64,000 bases of DNA from an uncultured Rikenellaceae bacterium (GCA_946486375.1 CAMLTW010000002.1:186001-250000); one strand, 5' to 3'; shown: positions 1-10,464, counted from the first letter of the stretch. Numbers and translations: made by a program. The notes: generated by a model not told the origin, from the sequence alone.

Positions 1-1096
1 AGAGCCGGATGCGGTTGACGTTTTCCGGAACGGTGCCGCACACGCGCGAAACCATGTGGATCACGTGGGAGTAGAACTGGATTTCCTTGTAGGATTTGAC
101 CGAAACGTCGGTCGCGTTCCGGCTCAGGTCGTTGCGGGCCAGGTCGACCAGCATGACGTGTTCCGCGTTTTCCTTGGGATCTTTCAGCAGTTCGGCCGCC
201 AGCTGTCCGTCTTTGGCGTCGTCTCCCGTCCGGCGGAAAGTGCCCGCGATGGGATCAATGGTGGCGGTATTCCCTTCGACTTTGAGGTGGGTTTCGGGCG
301 ACGAACCGAATATCCGGTAAGAACCGAAGTCGAAATAGAAAAGGTAGGGCGACGGGTTGATGCAGCGCAGGGCGCGGTACACCTTGAAGTCGTCCCCCAT
401 GAATTTCTGTTGGAACCGCCGCGAGGGTACGATCTGGAAGACATCCCCCCGTTTGCAGTGGGCGATACCCTTGCGCACCATATCCTTATAGTCTTCGTCC
501 GTAATGGGCGAACCGACTTCTCCCCGCGTGTGGAAATCGTAGGAAGGGAAATTCCGGCTGTCCAGTACGGAAAGCAGTTCTTCCATGCCGCTTTCCCGGC
601 CTTCGCAGAGGTTTTCGGTGATCGTCATTTCGTTGCGCAGGTGGTTCACCGCCACCACGTAGCGGTAAAGGATGTAGGTCATTTCCGGGATGCCGCCCGT
701 TTCTCCGTCCGGTTTCGGGACGGAAATGTTTTCGAAATATTTCACCGCGTCGTAGGCCGTGTAACCGAAAAAGCCGTTCAGCCGGCTTTCGTCTCCGCTG
801 ACCTCGAACCGGGCGACGAAGTCGTTCAGCGCGTCGGCCAGCGGAAGGTTCCCGTCGATTTTCCGGACTTCGATCCGCCCGTCGGGATATTGTTCCATGA
901 CCTGAAAGTCGCGTACGCTGAACCGGGCCAGCGGCTCGATGCCGATGAACGAAAAACTGTTTTCGGTCGAGTGGTAATCCGAACTTTCCAGCAGCGCCGA
1001 TTCGGGAAACATGTCCCGGACTTTCAGGTAGATGCTCACCGGAGTCTGGATGTCGGCCAGCCGGGTTTTGCAAAGGGTTTTTATTTTGGTTTTCAT
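1..1096 (-). CDS. trpE: Anthranilate synthase component I, 3' end missing
   Basis: Converts chorismate and glutamine (via the TrpG subunit) to anthranilate, the first committed step of tryptophan synthesis in the cytoplasm. The frame is open from an ATG at 1096 to the left edge (365 codons), so the C-terminus lies outside the window. The N-terminal LLESS segment with a following FSFIGIEP is the region that forms the Trp feedback site in this family. The later LVDLARNDLSR and HMVSRVCGTV segments are the conserved chorismate-binding core. It follows trpB by 52 bases on the same strand and is controlled by the attenuator ahead of trpB. The trpB-trpE order is typical of Bacteroidetes, where trpG, D, C, F and A usually follow. 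Confidence 0.95.
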   Translation of the reverse strand, partial: MKTKIKTLCKTRLADIQTPVSIYLKVRDMFPESALLESSDYHSTENSFSFIGIEPLARFSVRDFQVMEQYPDGRIEVRKIDGNLPLADALNDFVARFEVSGDESRLNGFFGYTAYDAVKYFENISVPKPDGETGGIPEMTYILYRYVVAVNHLRNEMTITENLCEGRESGMEELLSVLDSRNFPSYDFHTRGEVGSPITDEDYKDMVRKGIAHCKRGDVFQIVPSRRFQQKFMGDDFKVYRALRCINPSPYLFYFDFGSYRIFGSSPETHLKVEGNTATIDPIAGTFRRTGDDAKDGQLAAELLKDPKENAEHVMLVDLARNDLSRNATDVSVKSYKEIQFYSHVIHMVSRVCGTVPENVNRIRL

Positions 1097-1148
1097 CTTC
1101 GAGTGTTTTTTATCGTTCCATATTCCGGATGCGGTCGCCCATTCGTGT

Positions 1149-2339
1149 TTACGCTTTCATCCGGTCGAAATAGCGGATGTACGTGTCCATATCCTTGTCG
1201 CCCCGGCCCGATACGGTCAACACCGCCACGTCTTCGGGACGGAACCGTTTGAGTCCGAATACCGCCAGCGCGTGCGCCGATTCGAGCGCGGGGATGATTC
1301 CTTCCATCATGGTCAGTTCGAAGGCGGCCTGCAAGGCCTGTTCGTCCGTGACGGCCAGCACTTCGGCCCGTCTCTGTGCGGCGAGGTTGGCATGGAGCGG
1401 GCCGATGCCCGGATAGTCCAGCCCGGCGGAAACCGAATAGGGCTCCGTGATCTGTCCGTCCGGGGTTTGCATGACCAGCGTCCGGCTGCCGTGGATGATC
1501 CCTTTGCGCCCCAGGTGGATGGTGGCGGCCGACTGGTCGGTGTCGATGCCCAGTCCCGCTGCTTCCGCGGCGATCAGCTTCACCCTTTCGTCGTTCAGGT
1601 AATGATAGAAGGTGCCTGCCGCGTTGCTGCCCCCGCCCACGCAGGCGATCAGGTAATCGGGATAATCCCGCCCTTCCTGCTCCGCGAGCTGTTTTTTGAT
1701 CTCTTCGCTGATGACCGACTGGAAGCGGGCCACCATATCCGGATAGGGGTGCGGCCCGACGGTCGAGCCGATGATGTAGTGCGTGTCCGCCGGATGGCAG
1801 CACCAGTCGCGGATCGCCTCGTTGGTGGCGTCCTTGAGGGTCATGTTCCCGCTGGTGACCGGTCGGACGGCGGCGCCCAGCATCTCCATTTTCCGGACGT
1901 TGAGGCTCTGACGCGCGATGTCCGTTTTACCCATGTAGACGATGCACTCCATGTTCATCAGGGCGCAGACGGTCGCTGTCGCCACTCCGTGCTGTCCGGC
2001 TCCGGTTTCGGCGATGATGCGGGTCTTTCCCATGCGGCGCGCCAGCAGGATTTGTCCGATGGTGTTGTTGATCTTGTGCGCTCCCGTGTGGTTCAGGTCT
2101 TCCCGCTTGAGGTAGATCCGAGCGCCGTACTTTTCGGAAAGCCGCCGGGCGAAGTAAAGCGGGGAGGGACGTCCCACGTAGTCCCGCAACAGGGCATGGA
2201 ACTCTTTCCGGAACGATTCGTCGTCCGTGATTTCCCGGTAGGCGTTCTTCAGATTTTCCACATTGGCGTACAGGATTTCGGGGATGTACGCTCCCCCGAA
2301 TTCTCCGTAGTAGCCGGTTTTGTCCACATTGTAATCCAT
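1149..2339 (-). CDS. trpB: Tryptophan synthase beta chain
   Basis: Condenses indole with serine to give tryptophan, using pyridoxal phosphate and working with TrpA. At 396 residues it has the normal length. The PLP lysine is Lys89 in HTGAHKINN, and the phosphate-binding loop GGGSN is at 235-239. The N-terminus ([13 protein letters not shown]) is typical. It is the first structural gene of the operon: a Trp-rich leader peptide and an intrinsic terminator lie between its start and the promoter, so transcription into trpB should depend on charged tRNA-Trp. The ATG at 2339 starts the conserved N-terminus; a longer reading frame upstream would run through the terminator and is rejected. Confidence 0.97.
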   Translation of the reverse strand: MDYNVDKTGYYGEFGGAYIPEILYANVENLKNAYREITDDESFRKEFHALLRDYVGRPSPLYFARRLSEKYGARIYLKREDLNHTGAHKINNTIGQILLARRMGKTRIIAETGAGQHGVATATVCALMNMECIVYMGKTDIARQSLNVRKMEMLGAAVRPVTSGNMTLKDATNEAIRDWCCHPADTHYIIGSTVGPHPYPDMVARFQSVISEEIKKQLAEQEGRDYPDYLIACVGGGSNAAGTFYHYLNDERVKLIAAEAAGLGIDTDQSAATIHLGRKGIIHGSRTLVMQTPDGQITEPYSVSAGLDYPGIGPLHANLAAQRRAEVLAVTDEQALQAAFELTMMEGIIPALESAHALAVFGLKRFRPEDVAVLTVSGRGDKDMDTYIRYFDRMKA

Positions 2340-2375
2340 GATCTTATTTTTTGTTTTTCGTGTTCCGTCGCAGGT

Positions 2376-2413
2376 AAAAAAATCAGGGGCCGTCGTGAGT
2401 CCGACAGCCCCTG
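2376..2413 (-). terminator. trp attenuator terminator
   Basis: Read on the minus strand, a GC-rich stem (CAGGGGC paired with GCCCCTG, one mismatch, then GTCG with CGAC) with a six-base loop is followed by seven Ts. It lies between the leader peptide and trpB, 37 bases before the trpB start. Eight bases of its loop and 3' arm (2392-2399) are perfectly complementary to 2480-2487, which overlap the leader peptide stop codon. That pairing gives a plausible competing antiterminator. Confidence 0.88.
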
Positions 2414-2480
2414 TGTTTTAGTTTCTTCTCCGAATCCGGATGGATTTTTATACACTTGTTATGGTCATATCATCAGCGCC

Positions 2481-2540
2481 TCACGACTTGGAAAGTTGTA
2501 AGCGCCACCACCAGAAACGATATGACTTGGAAAGATTCAT
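2481..2540 (-). CDS. trpL: trp operon leader peptide
   Basis: A 19-residue open frame, MNLSKSYRFWWWRLQLSKS, starts at an ATG at 2540 and ends with TGA at 2481-2483. Three consecutive TGG codons sit at residues 10-12. It lies about 20 bases after the predicted transcription start and about 70 bases before an intrinsic terminator that precedes trpB, which is the standard arrangement for ribosome-mediated attenuation. Stalling at the Trp codons would free the following segment, including 2480-2487, to pair with the terminator. The assignment rests on position and Trp content; the peptide itself is not expected to have a function. Confidence 0.9.
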   Translation of the reverse strand: MNLSKSYRFWWWRLQLSKS

Positions 2541-2567
2541 GTTTTGTTTTTGTCCGATTGACTGCTG

Positions 2568-2598
2568 CAAATATGGGGCATAAATCGGAAAAAACAAA
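2568..2598 (-). promoter_or_regulatory. trp operon promoter
   Basis: Minus strand TTTG (2595-2598), 19 bases, then CATATTTG (2568-2575), one base off the Bacteroidetes consensus TAnnTTTG. Transcription would start near 2561, about 20 bases before the leader peptide ATG. Confidence 0.75.
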
Positions 2599-2750
2599 TC
2601 TTTTTTCGAAAATTTTTGTTTCGCCCGGAATGAAGGAATGCCGGTAACGCGGAAAGATCGGCGACGGTGTTTCCCGGTAATTCGCTTGTGGAAAAACGTC
2701 ATCCGGACAGACCGGGTGCGCCCGTTTCCGGACGTTTTGGCAGTTTTTTG

Positions 2751-2767
2751 TGGCAGACCGTCTGCCA
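2751..2767. promoter_or_regulatory. Palindrome upstream of dnaK, possible operator
   Basis: TGGCAGACCGTCTGCCA is a perfect 17-bp odd palindrome 115 bases before the dnaK start. It is not the CIRCE element (TTAGCACTC-N9-GAGTGCTAA). No T-run follows, so a terminator is unlikely. It may be a regulator site for dnaK. The rest of the gap 2599-2882 shows no gene. Confidence 0.35.
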
Positions 2768-2882
2768 ATTTCGTCCGATTGTCACGAAACCGTACCTGCC
2801 GGGCCGTTGGCATAAAGATTGTTGAAAAAGTGGATGAATGTGCGGAATTCACGGAAAATAAACAAAATAAACATTTGATATT

Positions 2883-4817
<1,935 letters not shown>

Positions 4818-4886
4818 GGAAGCGCAGATGGCTGACCGGAAGAGCTTCCGGGAAGACATTTTCCCTGCGTGGGATCAGCACGAAAG

Positions 4887-4917
4887 GAGGCCCGGCATTC
4901 GCCGGGCCTCTTCTTTA
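4887..4917 (+). terminator. Intrinsic terminator after dnaK
   Basis: A ten-base perfect stem GAGGCCCGGC / GCCGGGCCTC with an ATTC loop, followed by TTCTTTATT, 69 bases after the dnaK stop. Confidence 0.9.
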
Positions 4918-5368
4918 TTCCTAAAATCGGATGAAAGGACGTGCCTTTTCATCCCAAAGAGGAAGCAGCCGGAGCCGGTTCTTTCCCTACGGGCGAAGGA
5001 GGCCTTTTTGGTTTGTGAGAATTTTTCGTATTTTAGCCTGTCTGTAAAAGCGGACGATTCGGAGGAGCGGGACGAAAATCCGTACGGGGAACGAGAAAAA
5101 ACGTTTTTCCGGGCCGGAGAGGAAGGAAAAGGTCGTACGAGGCGGGTCGGCGTTTATTCCGTTTCTTCCCGGAACGGCCGCAAATCGGAAGGGGAAAAGC
5201 GGTGTGTAAGATGCTCGGTTCGGGCGTAAATGATAGTTCGTTCAGGAAAAGAGAGGCATTGCAGAAAGCAGAAAACCCTCCGGAAAAAAACACGGTTCCT
5301 TTCCGGAGAGAAGCGGAAGACGAAGCGACGGGTGGAAGCGCCGCGAGCAGAAAGACCCAGGCGGGTCG
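4918..5368. other. Intergenic, no gene seen
   Basis: About 450 bases between the dnaK terminator and the 3' end of the HTH gene. Open frames here are short, lack family resemblance and overlap each other on both strands. No clear repeat or RNA gene was found. Confidence 0.6.
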
Positions 5369-5716
5369 CTATTTCCGTTCTTTGATGAGGTCGTAGATTT
5401 TTTTGACCTGTTCGGTAGTCAGGCGGATGCGGAATTCGATTTCTTCTTCCGGGACGGCGTTGCGCCGGTTTCCGGCCGGATTTTCCCCATCCATCATTTC
5501 ACCTTCCCCGGTCAGCAGCCAGGTATAGTTGATCTGCGGAAAGTGCTTCACGATGGTGCCGGCCAAAGCCTTGCTGATTCCGTGATTTCCCTTCTTGATC
5601 TGGTAAAGATTTTCGGAGCGTTTGAATCCGAGACGGGTAGCGAAAGCGTTTATATTCAGTCCGCTCCATTCGATGACTTTGGAGAGCCGTTGCCAGTCTG
5701 CTGTCAGTTTTTCCAT
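5369..5716 (-). CDS. Small HTH (XRE/phage-repressor-like) regulator
   Basis: A 115-residue protein with an N-terminal helix-turn-helix (about residues 10-60: AFATRLGFKRSENLYQIKKG) that closes with the motif NYTWLLTGEGEMM, common in Bacteroidetes repressor-like HTH proteins. A charged C-terminal tail of about 45 residues may oligomerise. It should be a DNA-binding regulator, possibly autoregulatory; its target is unknown. It is transcribed alone. Its leader holds a 68-base hairpin with a T-run (5757-5834) and a second short stem (5719-5724 with 5751-5756) that abuts the start codon. A related HTH gene at 55124-55702 has the same upstream architecture. Confidence 0.8.
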   Translation of the reverse strand: MEKLTADWQRLSKVIEWSGLNINAFATRLGFKRSENLYQIKKGNHGISKALAGTIVKHFPQINYTWLLTGEGEMMDGENPAGNRRNAVPEEEIEFRIRLTTEQVKKIYDLIKERK

Positions 5717-5756
5717 AAGGCGTGTTTTTTCTTCCAGTTATTTCAAGTTTCACGCC

Positions 5757-5834
5757 ACAAAAAGAGCGTGAGGCGCAACTTGTCTAAACCGAGGTACTGG
5801 CATACCCAATCCAATGACAAGTTGCACTCACGCC
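5757..5834 (-). promoter_or_regulatory. Structured leader hairpin, copy 1 of a three-copy family
   Basis: Nested perfect stems: outer 5766-5772 with 5827-5833 (GCGTGAG / CTCACGC on the plus strand), middle 5775-5784 with 5816-5825 (ten pairs, GCAACTTGTC / GACAAGTTGC), and an apical 14-base GGTA...TACC hairpin at 5793-5806. On the minus strand the hairpin is followed by TCTTTTTG, so it can act as a terminator or attenuator for the HTH gene 40 bases downstream. The same plan with different stem bases occurs at 55771-55842 and 55860-55930. Confidence 0.75.
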
Positions 5835-6009
5835 ATATTGTGTAGTGTGCAAACACACACAACATGACATCAACCTCTTATTCCATTGGATTTAAAAACG
5901 CCAGTTTTCAGTTTGGGAATAAAAAGTCGTTGCTATTATTTATTCGATTTTGTCTTTCTTTTTCGTGTTATACGGTTATGCTGTTTTCGAAAACGTTCAA
6001 TCTTACAAG

Positions 6010-6041
6010 CAAATATAACATTAATTAATCAATATTATAAA
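6010..6041 (-). promoter_or_regulatory. Candidate promoter for the HTH gene and its leader
   Basis: Minus strand TATATTTG (6010-6017) matches the -7 consensus exactly; TTTA twenty bases upstream matches three of four positions of the -33 box. It overlaps the 3' end of the dehydrogenase gene. Transcription would start near 6004, giving a leader of about 290 bases before the HTH start. Confidence 0.45.
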
Positions 6042-6960
6042 ACGTTTCGATATTTTCGGCGACTTTGGCGACGAGGGTTTTCCGCGCTTCCTCCGAAGCC
6101 CAGCCGCCATGCGGGGTCAGAACGACCTTGTTTTCGTCCCGGAGGGCGAGGAGCGGATTGTCGGCGGACGGCGGTTCCTGAGCGTATACGTCCAGCCCGG
6201 CTCCGGCGATGATGTCTTCGTTCAGCGCTCTGGCCAGATCGGATTCGTCGACGATTTTGCCGCGGCCCATGTTGGCCAGAATAGCGGTCGGTTTCATGAG
6301 CCTGAGCCGGTCGTAGGTGATCAGATTTTCGGTCTGCGGATTCAGGGGGGCATGAATGGTGACGATGTCGGAATCCGCCAGCAGCGCTTCCAGCGTTTTG
6401 TGAGGATAACCTGCGGAAAGGTTGTGTCCCGATGTGGAATGGTAGGAAACGGCGGCACCGAAGGCGGCCGCCAGTTCGGCCACCCGTTTGCCGATGGCGC
6501 CCATGCCGATGATTCCCCAGTTCCGGCCCCGGATTTCCCGTACGGAGCGATCCGTGTTGAATGCCCGGCCGCTCCGGGAATAATCCCCGTCTTTGACATA
6601 CCGGTCGTACCACACGATATTCCGCAGCAGGGCCAGTACCATGGCCAGCGTTCCTTCCGCCACGCTTTCGGTCGAATAGGCGGGGACGTTCTTTACCGCG
6701 ATTCCCTTCGAGGCGGCATAGTCGGTGTCGATGTTGTTGGTGCCGGTGGCCGTGACGCAGATCAGTTTCAGTTTCGGCAGCCGGTCGAGTTCCGGTTTGA
6801 AAAGCCGTACTTTGTTGACCAGCACCACTTCGGCGTCGACCGCCCTTGCGACTACCTGATCCGGCGCCGTGTCGGGATAACCGGTAAAGTCTCCCAGGCG
6901 GGAAACGGGCGTAAGGTCGATACCTTCCAGCGGATAAGTATCGAGATAAACGATTTTCAT
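6025..6960 (-). CDS. D-2-hydroxyacid dehydrogenase
   Basis: NAD(P)-dependent reduction of a 2-oxoacid to a D-2-hydroxyacid or the reverse. It belongs to the family of glycerate/hydroxypyruvate and phosphoglycerate dehydrogenases. With the ATG at 6960 the protein has 311 residues (MKIVYLDTYPLE). The Rossmann motif WGIIGMGAIGKRVAELA lies near the middle. Catalytic Arg, Glu and His are expected in NMGRGKIVDE, AGLDVYAQEPP and LTPHGGWAS, and all are present. A longer frame to 7002 is rejected because it runs into the -7 promoter box at 7002-7009. The substrate cannot be told from sequence; hydroxypyruvate (glycerate dehydrogenase) is the commonest annotation for this type. Confidence 0.9.
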   Translation of the reverse strand: MKIVYLDTYPLEGIDLTPVSRLGDFTGYPDTAPDQVVARAVDAEVVLVNKVRLFKPELDRLPKLKLICVTATGTNNIDTDYAASKGIAVKNVPAYSTESVAEGTLAMVLALLRNIVWYDRYVKDGDYSRSGRAFNTDRSVREIRGRNWGIIGMGAIGKRVAELAAAFGAAVSYHSTSGHNLSAGYPHKTLEALLADSDIVTIHAPLNPQTENLITYDRLRLMKPTAILANMGRGKIVDESDLARALNEDIIAGAGLDVYAQEPPSADNPLLALRDENKVVLTPHGGWASEEARKTLVAKVAENIETFYNID

Positions 6961-7001
6961 AAACGGGTCGGTTTGAGGATGGAAAATAAACGGTATCCTC
7001 A

Positions 7002-7009
7002 CAAATATA
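7002..7009 (-). promoter_or_regulatory. -7 promoter box for the dehydrogenase
   Basis: Minus strand TATATTTG is an exact match to TAnnTTTG, about 40 bases before the ATG at 6960. No TTTG box is found at 19-21 bases. Confidence 0.5.
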
Positions 7010-7033
7010 ATGCAGAAAACGGAAAGAAACGCG

Positions 7034-7585
7034 CTAAAGGCTGAGCAATCCTTCCGGAACTTCCATGACCACCAGGCGACCCGGCTCGTCGAGCGAGCGG
7101 ATGAACTCGTCCGCTATCGGTATGAGAACGTCCCTGCCGTCGTCCAGCCGGACTTCGAACAGGGGGTTGGATTCGTTTCCGGTCAGCCCCGCGATTTCAC
7201 CCTGCCGTTCTTCCGCCCCGTTCCGGCAGAAAACGACGCGATACCCGATCAGATCGTCGGCGAAGGATTCCTCTTCGGCTTTCGGAGCGGTGCGGAGCCG
7301 GAAAAGCTCCTTGCCCGTCAATTCGGAGGCGCGGTTTTCGGTTTCCAGATCGTCGAAAACCGCCACCGCTTTGTTCCCGCCGCGCCGACGGAAGGATTTG
7401 AAAAAAAGAGGAACCCGCAGTCCGTCCAGCCGGACGTACACGGGTTCCTCCGTTATCGTATCGGTTTCGTCTTCCGGGAAAGAGAAGCTGTCGTAGAGAG
7501 TTACGAGTAATTCGCCATGCAAACCGAACGTCTTGACAACGCGTCCGACGGCGGTTTCCTCCGTTTCCTCTTTCCTGAGTTTCAT
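7034..7585 (-). CDS. rimM: Ribosome maturation factor RimM
   Basis: Binds ribosomal protein S19 and helps mature the head of the 30S subunit. At 183 residues it has the usual length. The N-terminal RimM domain (VGRVVKTFGLHGELLVTLY) is followed by a PRC-barrel domain (LIGYRVV ... GRDVLIPIADEFIRSLD). It lies 21 bases after rpsP on the same strand. The rpsP-rimM pairing is widely conserved, and both are likely transcribed from the promoter at 8297-8327. Confidence 0.93.
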   Translation of the reverse strand: MKLRKEETEETAVGRVVKTFGLHGELLVTLYDSFSFPEDETDTITEEPVYVRLDGLRVPLFFKSFRRRGGNKAVAVFDDLETENRASELTGKELFRLRTAPKAEEESFADDLIGYRVVFCRNGAEERQGEIAGLTGNESNPLFEVRLDDGRDVLIPIADEFIRSLDEPGRLVVMEVPEGLLSL

Positions 7586-7606
7586 TCCGTTTGCCGGAAC
7601 AGACGA

Positions 7607-8245
7607 TTAGAGAAGCGGCTGATTCTGCGGCCCTCCGTCCACCGAAGCGTCGATGCTCGGTTCGATCTTTTCGTCCGCTACCTGATCCACCGGTTTTTCG
7701 TTGCCCGGGTCTTCCGCGGTCGTGGTCGAAACCTCTCCTTCCACGGAATCCACCTCCGCATTGGCTTTCGCTTCTGCGGCTTCGGCTTCCGCTTTCCGGG
7801 CGGCGATTACCTTGGCGCGTTCTTCCTTGATCCGGGTTTCTTCGGCCAGACGTGCGGCTTCGGCGGCAGCCTGGGTTTCGCCGATCTTGGAAGTCTTCCT
7901 GGCGATCCGGCCTTCCTTGGCCATCATCCACTGGTTGAATTTTTCTTCCGCTGCTTCTTCGGTGAAGGCCCCTTTGGCCACACCGCCCAGCAGGTGCTTT
8001 TTGTAGAGCACTCCCTTGTAGGAGAGGATAGCCCTACACGTATCGGTAGGTTGAGCGCCTTTCTGCAACCAATCCAAAGCTTTCTCGAAGCGGAGGTCGA
8101 TCGTAGCAGGATTAGTGTTGGGATTGTAAGTACCAATCTTCTCAATAAACTTACCATCACGTGGCGCCCTGCTATCTGCAACTACGATATGGTAAAAGGC
8201 GTAACCCTTTTTACCATGACGTGACAATCTGATTTTTACAGGCAT
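7607..8245 (-). CDS. rpsP: 30S ribosomal protein bS16 with long C-terminal extension
   Basis: Structural protein of the small ribosomal subunit. The first ~85 residues ([28 protein letters not shown] ...) are a clear bS16 domain. The protein runs to 212 residues, against 80-90 in most bacteria. The extra ~125 residues are Ala/Glu/Lys-rich, likely a charged helix followed by an acidic disordered tail, as seen in other Bacteroidetes. Start at 8245: the longer frame to 8275 lacks the conserved N-terminus. Followed by rimM. Confidence 0.95.
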   Translation of the reverse strand: MPVKIRLSRHGKKGYAFYHIVVADSRAPRDGKFIEKIGTYNPNTNPATIDLRFEKALDWLQKGAQPTDTCRAILSYKGVLYKKHLLGGVAKGAFTEEAAEEKFNQWMMAKEGRIARKTSKIGETQAAAEAARLAEETRIKEERAKVIAARKAEAEAAEAKANAEVDSVEGEVSTTTAEDPGNEKPVDQVADEKIEPSIDASVDGGPQNQPLL

Positions 8246-8296
8246 TTGTATTAATTTTATGAATAAATGTAACAACCTACTTTACGTAAGCGGGTG

Positions 8297-8327
8297 CAAA
8301 GTTAGCCGAAATTTCGGAATTCGCAAA
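8297..8327 (-). promoter_or_regulatory. rpsP-rimM promoter
   Basis: Minus strand TTTG (8324-8327), 19 bases, TAACTTTG (8297-8304): an exact match to the Bacteroidetes sigma consensus, about 50 bases before the rpsP ATG. Confidence 0.85.
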
Positions 8328-8470
8328 CGTTGCGCCTCTTAAAGAGAAGGACAACTGCAAAATACGTTCCATCAGGCAGCCGGGTTTCCGGTCGGGACAA
8401 CGGATTCGGAAACCCGCATACCTGCTCCGTCTTCCGCCTTTCGGTGCGAAACCGTCGGTGGCTTTCCCGG

Positions 8471-10261
8471 TTATGGCCGAATGAACGGCGAGAGGGGCTT
8501 TTCTTCCGAAAGGAGAATCGAGGTGTTGATGAGCGCCAGGTGCGAATAGGCCTGCGGGAAGTTTCCCAGCTGGCTCTTGCTTTCGAAGTCGAGGTCTTCG
8601 CTGAACAGGCCCAGGTGGTTGCCGTAGGTGATGATTCGGTTGAACAGTTCGCGGGCTTCTTCTTTCTCCCCGGTCACGTAGAGGGCGCGGATCAGCCAGA
8701 ACGTGCAGATGGTGAAGGCCGACCGGGGCACGCCGAAGTCGTCGGCGTTGTTGTACCGGAACATCAGCCCCTTGTGGAAAAGCGCCTGTTTGACCGCGGC
8801 GACCGTTTTTTTGAACCGTTCGTCTTCGGGGGAAATGAAGCCGTAAGCCTCCATCAGCAACAGGGCCGAATCCATGTCCAGGTTGTCGTAGGCTTGGGAG
8901 AAACTCTGGATTTCCTCCTTCCAGCCGTTCTGGAGCACGTCTTCCTGAATTTTGTTGGCTTCCTTTTTCCAGGTGACGGCGAAATCCCCCATGTTCAGGA
9001 TTTTGGCGATTTGGAACGCCCGATCGAGCGCCACCCAGCACATGACTTTGGAAAAGACGAAATGCCGGGCCTCGTTGCGGATTTCCCAGATGCCCCGGTC
9101 GGGTTTGCGCCAGTTCAGGGCGACGGTGCAGGCGATGTTTTTCACGATTTCCCACATGTCTTCCACTTCGTCCAGCGTGCCGGGGAAATGATAATAGTAC
9201 TGGTAAATCACATCCATCAGGTACCCGAAGGAGTCGTGCTGTTTCTGGTTGTAGGCGGCATTCCCGATCCGTACCGGCCGGGAGTTCATGTAACCGGCCA
9301 GGTGATCGAGCGTTTCCTCCGTGAGTTTCAATTCGCCCCGGATACCGTACATGATCTGGAACGTGTTGTATTTCGAGTCGATGATGCGCTGGATGAAATT
9401 CATGAACCGTTTGGCTGCTCCGTGGTGCCCCACCTTCAGGAGGGTTTCGATGGACATCGAAGCGTCCCTTAGCCAGCAGAAGCGGTAGTCCCAATTGCGC
9501 ACTTCCCCGATCGTTTCGGGGATGCTGGTGGTCAGGGCTGCGAGCACCGCTCCCGTGCGCTGGTAGGTCATCAGTTTCAGCACCAGCATGCTCCGGACGA
9601 TGATGTCGTTGTAGGCGGTGAACTTCCGGGCCCGGTTGTTCCAGTTGAGCCAATAAACCTTGGTGCGCTGGTAATCGAGGTAGACCCGGTGGACGTCGAT
9701 CGGAATGAGCTTCTGGTTGTAGGAGAGCAGAAGGAATTCGTGGCGGGTGAGCATGATTTCCGAGCCGTCCAGCACTTTCTCCAGCGGAAGGCTGGAATAG
9801 AGGTAGATCGATTCCCGTTCGTTGGTGCGGACGTAGGATTCGATGTATTTCGCTCCCTGCTCGTGCACCATTTCCCCGCGGGCGTAGTTCAGCGCCGGTT
9901 CGTAACAGATCCGGACGGAAGGTTTTCCGCGCAGCAGCCGGATGTAGCGACAGATTTCGGGCGGGAGATAATAGTTGTAATCCCCGATTTTGTAGCGGGG
10001 CATGAAATCCAGCACTTCGAAGGCATTCTCCCCTCCGTCGAAAGTGGTGCACAAGATGTTCGTATTGTCGAGGTACTTTTGGCTGACCGCATATCCTTCG
10101 GTCTGGAAGGAAAAACTGCCGCCTTTCTCCGTATCCAGGATTTTGGCGAACACGGACGGGGAATCGAAGTCGGGAAGGCACATCCAGTCGATGCTCCCTT
10201 TTTTCGAGATCAGGGCTGCCGTGCGGCAGTTTCCGACAACTCCGTAATCCAGATGGCTCAT
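8471..10261 (-). CDS. Glycoside hydrolase family 15 (glucoamylase/trehalase-like)
   Basis: A cytoplasmic alpha-glucoside hydrolase candidate; no signal peptide is visible. With the ATG at 10261 it has 596 residues beginning MSHLDYGVVGNCRTAALISKKGSIDWMCLPDFDSPSVFA, the hallmark N-terminal super-sandwich of bacterial GH15 proteins. The (alpha/alpha)6 barrel includes VRNWDYRFCWLRDASMSI, DRGIWEIRNEARHFVFSKVMCWVALDRA (expected to carry the acid Glu) and QLGNFPQAYSHLALIN near the C-terminus. A 15-residue upstream extension is possible but not typical. The substrate may be trehalose, maltooligosaccharide or dextran-like glucans. Transcribed alone. Confidence 0.9.
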   Translation of the reverse strand: MSHLDYGVVGNCRTAALISKKGSIDWMCLPDFDSPSVFAKILDTEKGGSFSFQTEGYAVSQKYLDNTNILCTTFDGGENAFEVLDFMPRYKIGDYNYYLPPEICRYIRLLRGKPSVRICYEPALNYARGEMVHEQGAKYIESYVRTNERESIYLYSSLPLEKVLDGSEIMLTRHEFLLLSYNQKLIPIDVHRVYLDYQRTKVYWLNWNNRARKFTAYNDIIVRSMLVLKLMTYQRTGAVLAALTTSIPETIGEVRNWDYRFCWLRDASMSIETLLKVGHHGAAKRFMNFIQRIIDSKYNTFQIMYGIRGELKLTEETLDHLAGYMNSRPVRIGNAAYNQKQHDSFGYLMDVIYQYYYHFPGTLDEVEDMWEIVKNIACTVALNWRKPDRGIWEIRNEARHFVFSKVMCWVALDRAFQIAKILNMGDFAVTWKKEANKIQEDVLQNGWKEEIQSFSQAYDNLDMDSALLLMEAYGFISPEDERFKKTVAAVKQALFHKGLMFRYNNADDFGVPRSAFTICTFWLIRALYVTGEKEEARELFNRIITYGNHLGLFSEDLDFESKSQLGNFPQAYSHLALINTSILLSEEKPLSPFIRP

Positions 10262-10464
10262 GGTTCCCCGCGGTATTGGTGATGTGCGCTCGCGTTCGTC
10301 CGACAAATATTAATCCAATGTCGCTCCGGAGACCGATGTTTTTTTGCTTTCCGGTGAAGACAAGGCCCGGTTCGCCTCTTCGGTCATCGCATGGGGACTG
10401 CATTTCTTCCCTGATGGCGCATTGCGGCGGGTGCCGAAAACGATGCGGGGAAAGTTTTTGCCAT

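Noticed and set aside
2751-2767. CIRCE (HrcA) operator before dnaK
   Set aside because: The palindrome sequence and spacing do not match TTAGCACTC-N9-GAGTGCTAA.
5757-5834. Hairpin copies considered as integron attC sites
   Set aside because: The GTTRRRY/RYYYAAC core is absent, no integron integrase or cassette array is nearby, and T-runs suit RNA structure better.
8277-10403. 708-codon frame overlapping the GH15 gene in another phase
   Set aside because: No domain resemblance and Arg/Pro/His-rich, typical of a shadow frame; the GH15 frame carries all family motifs.
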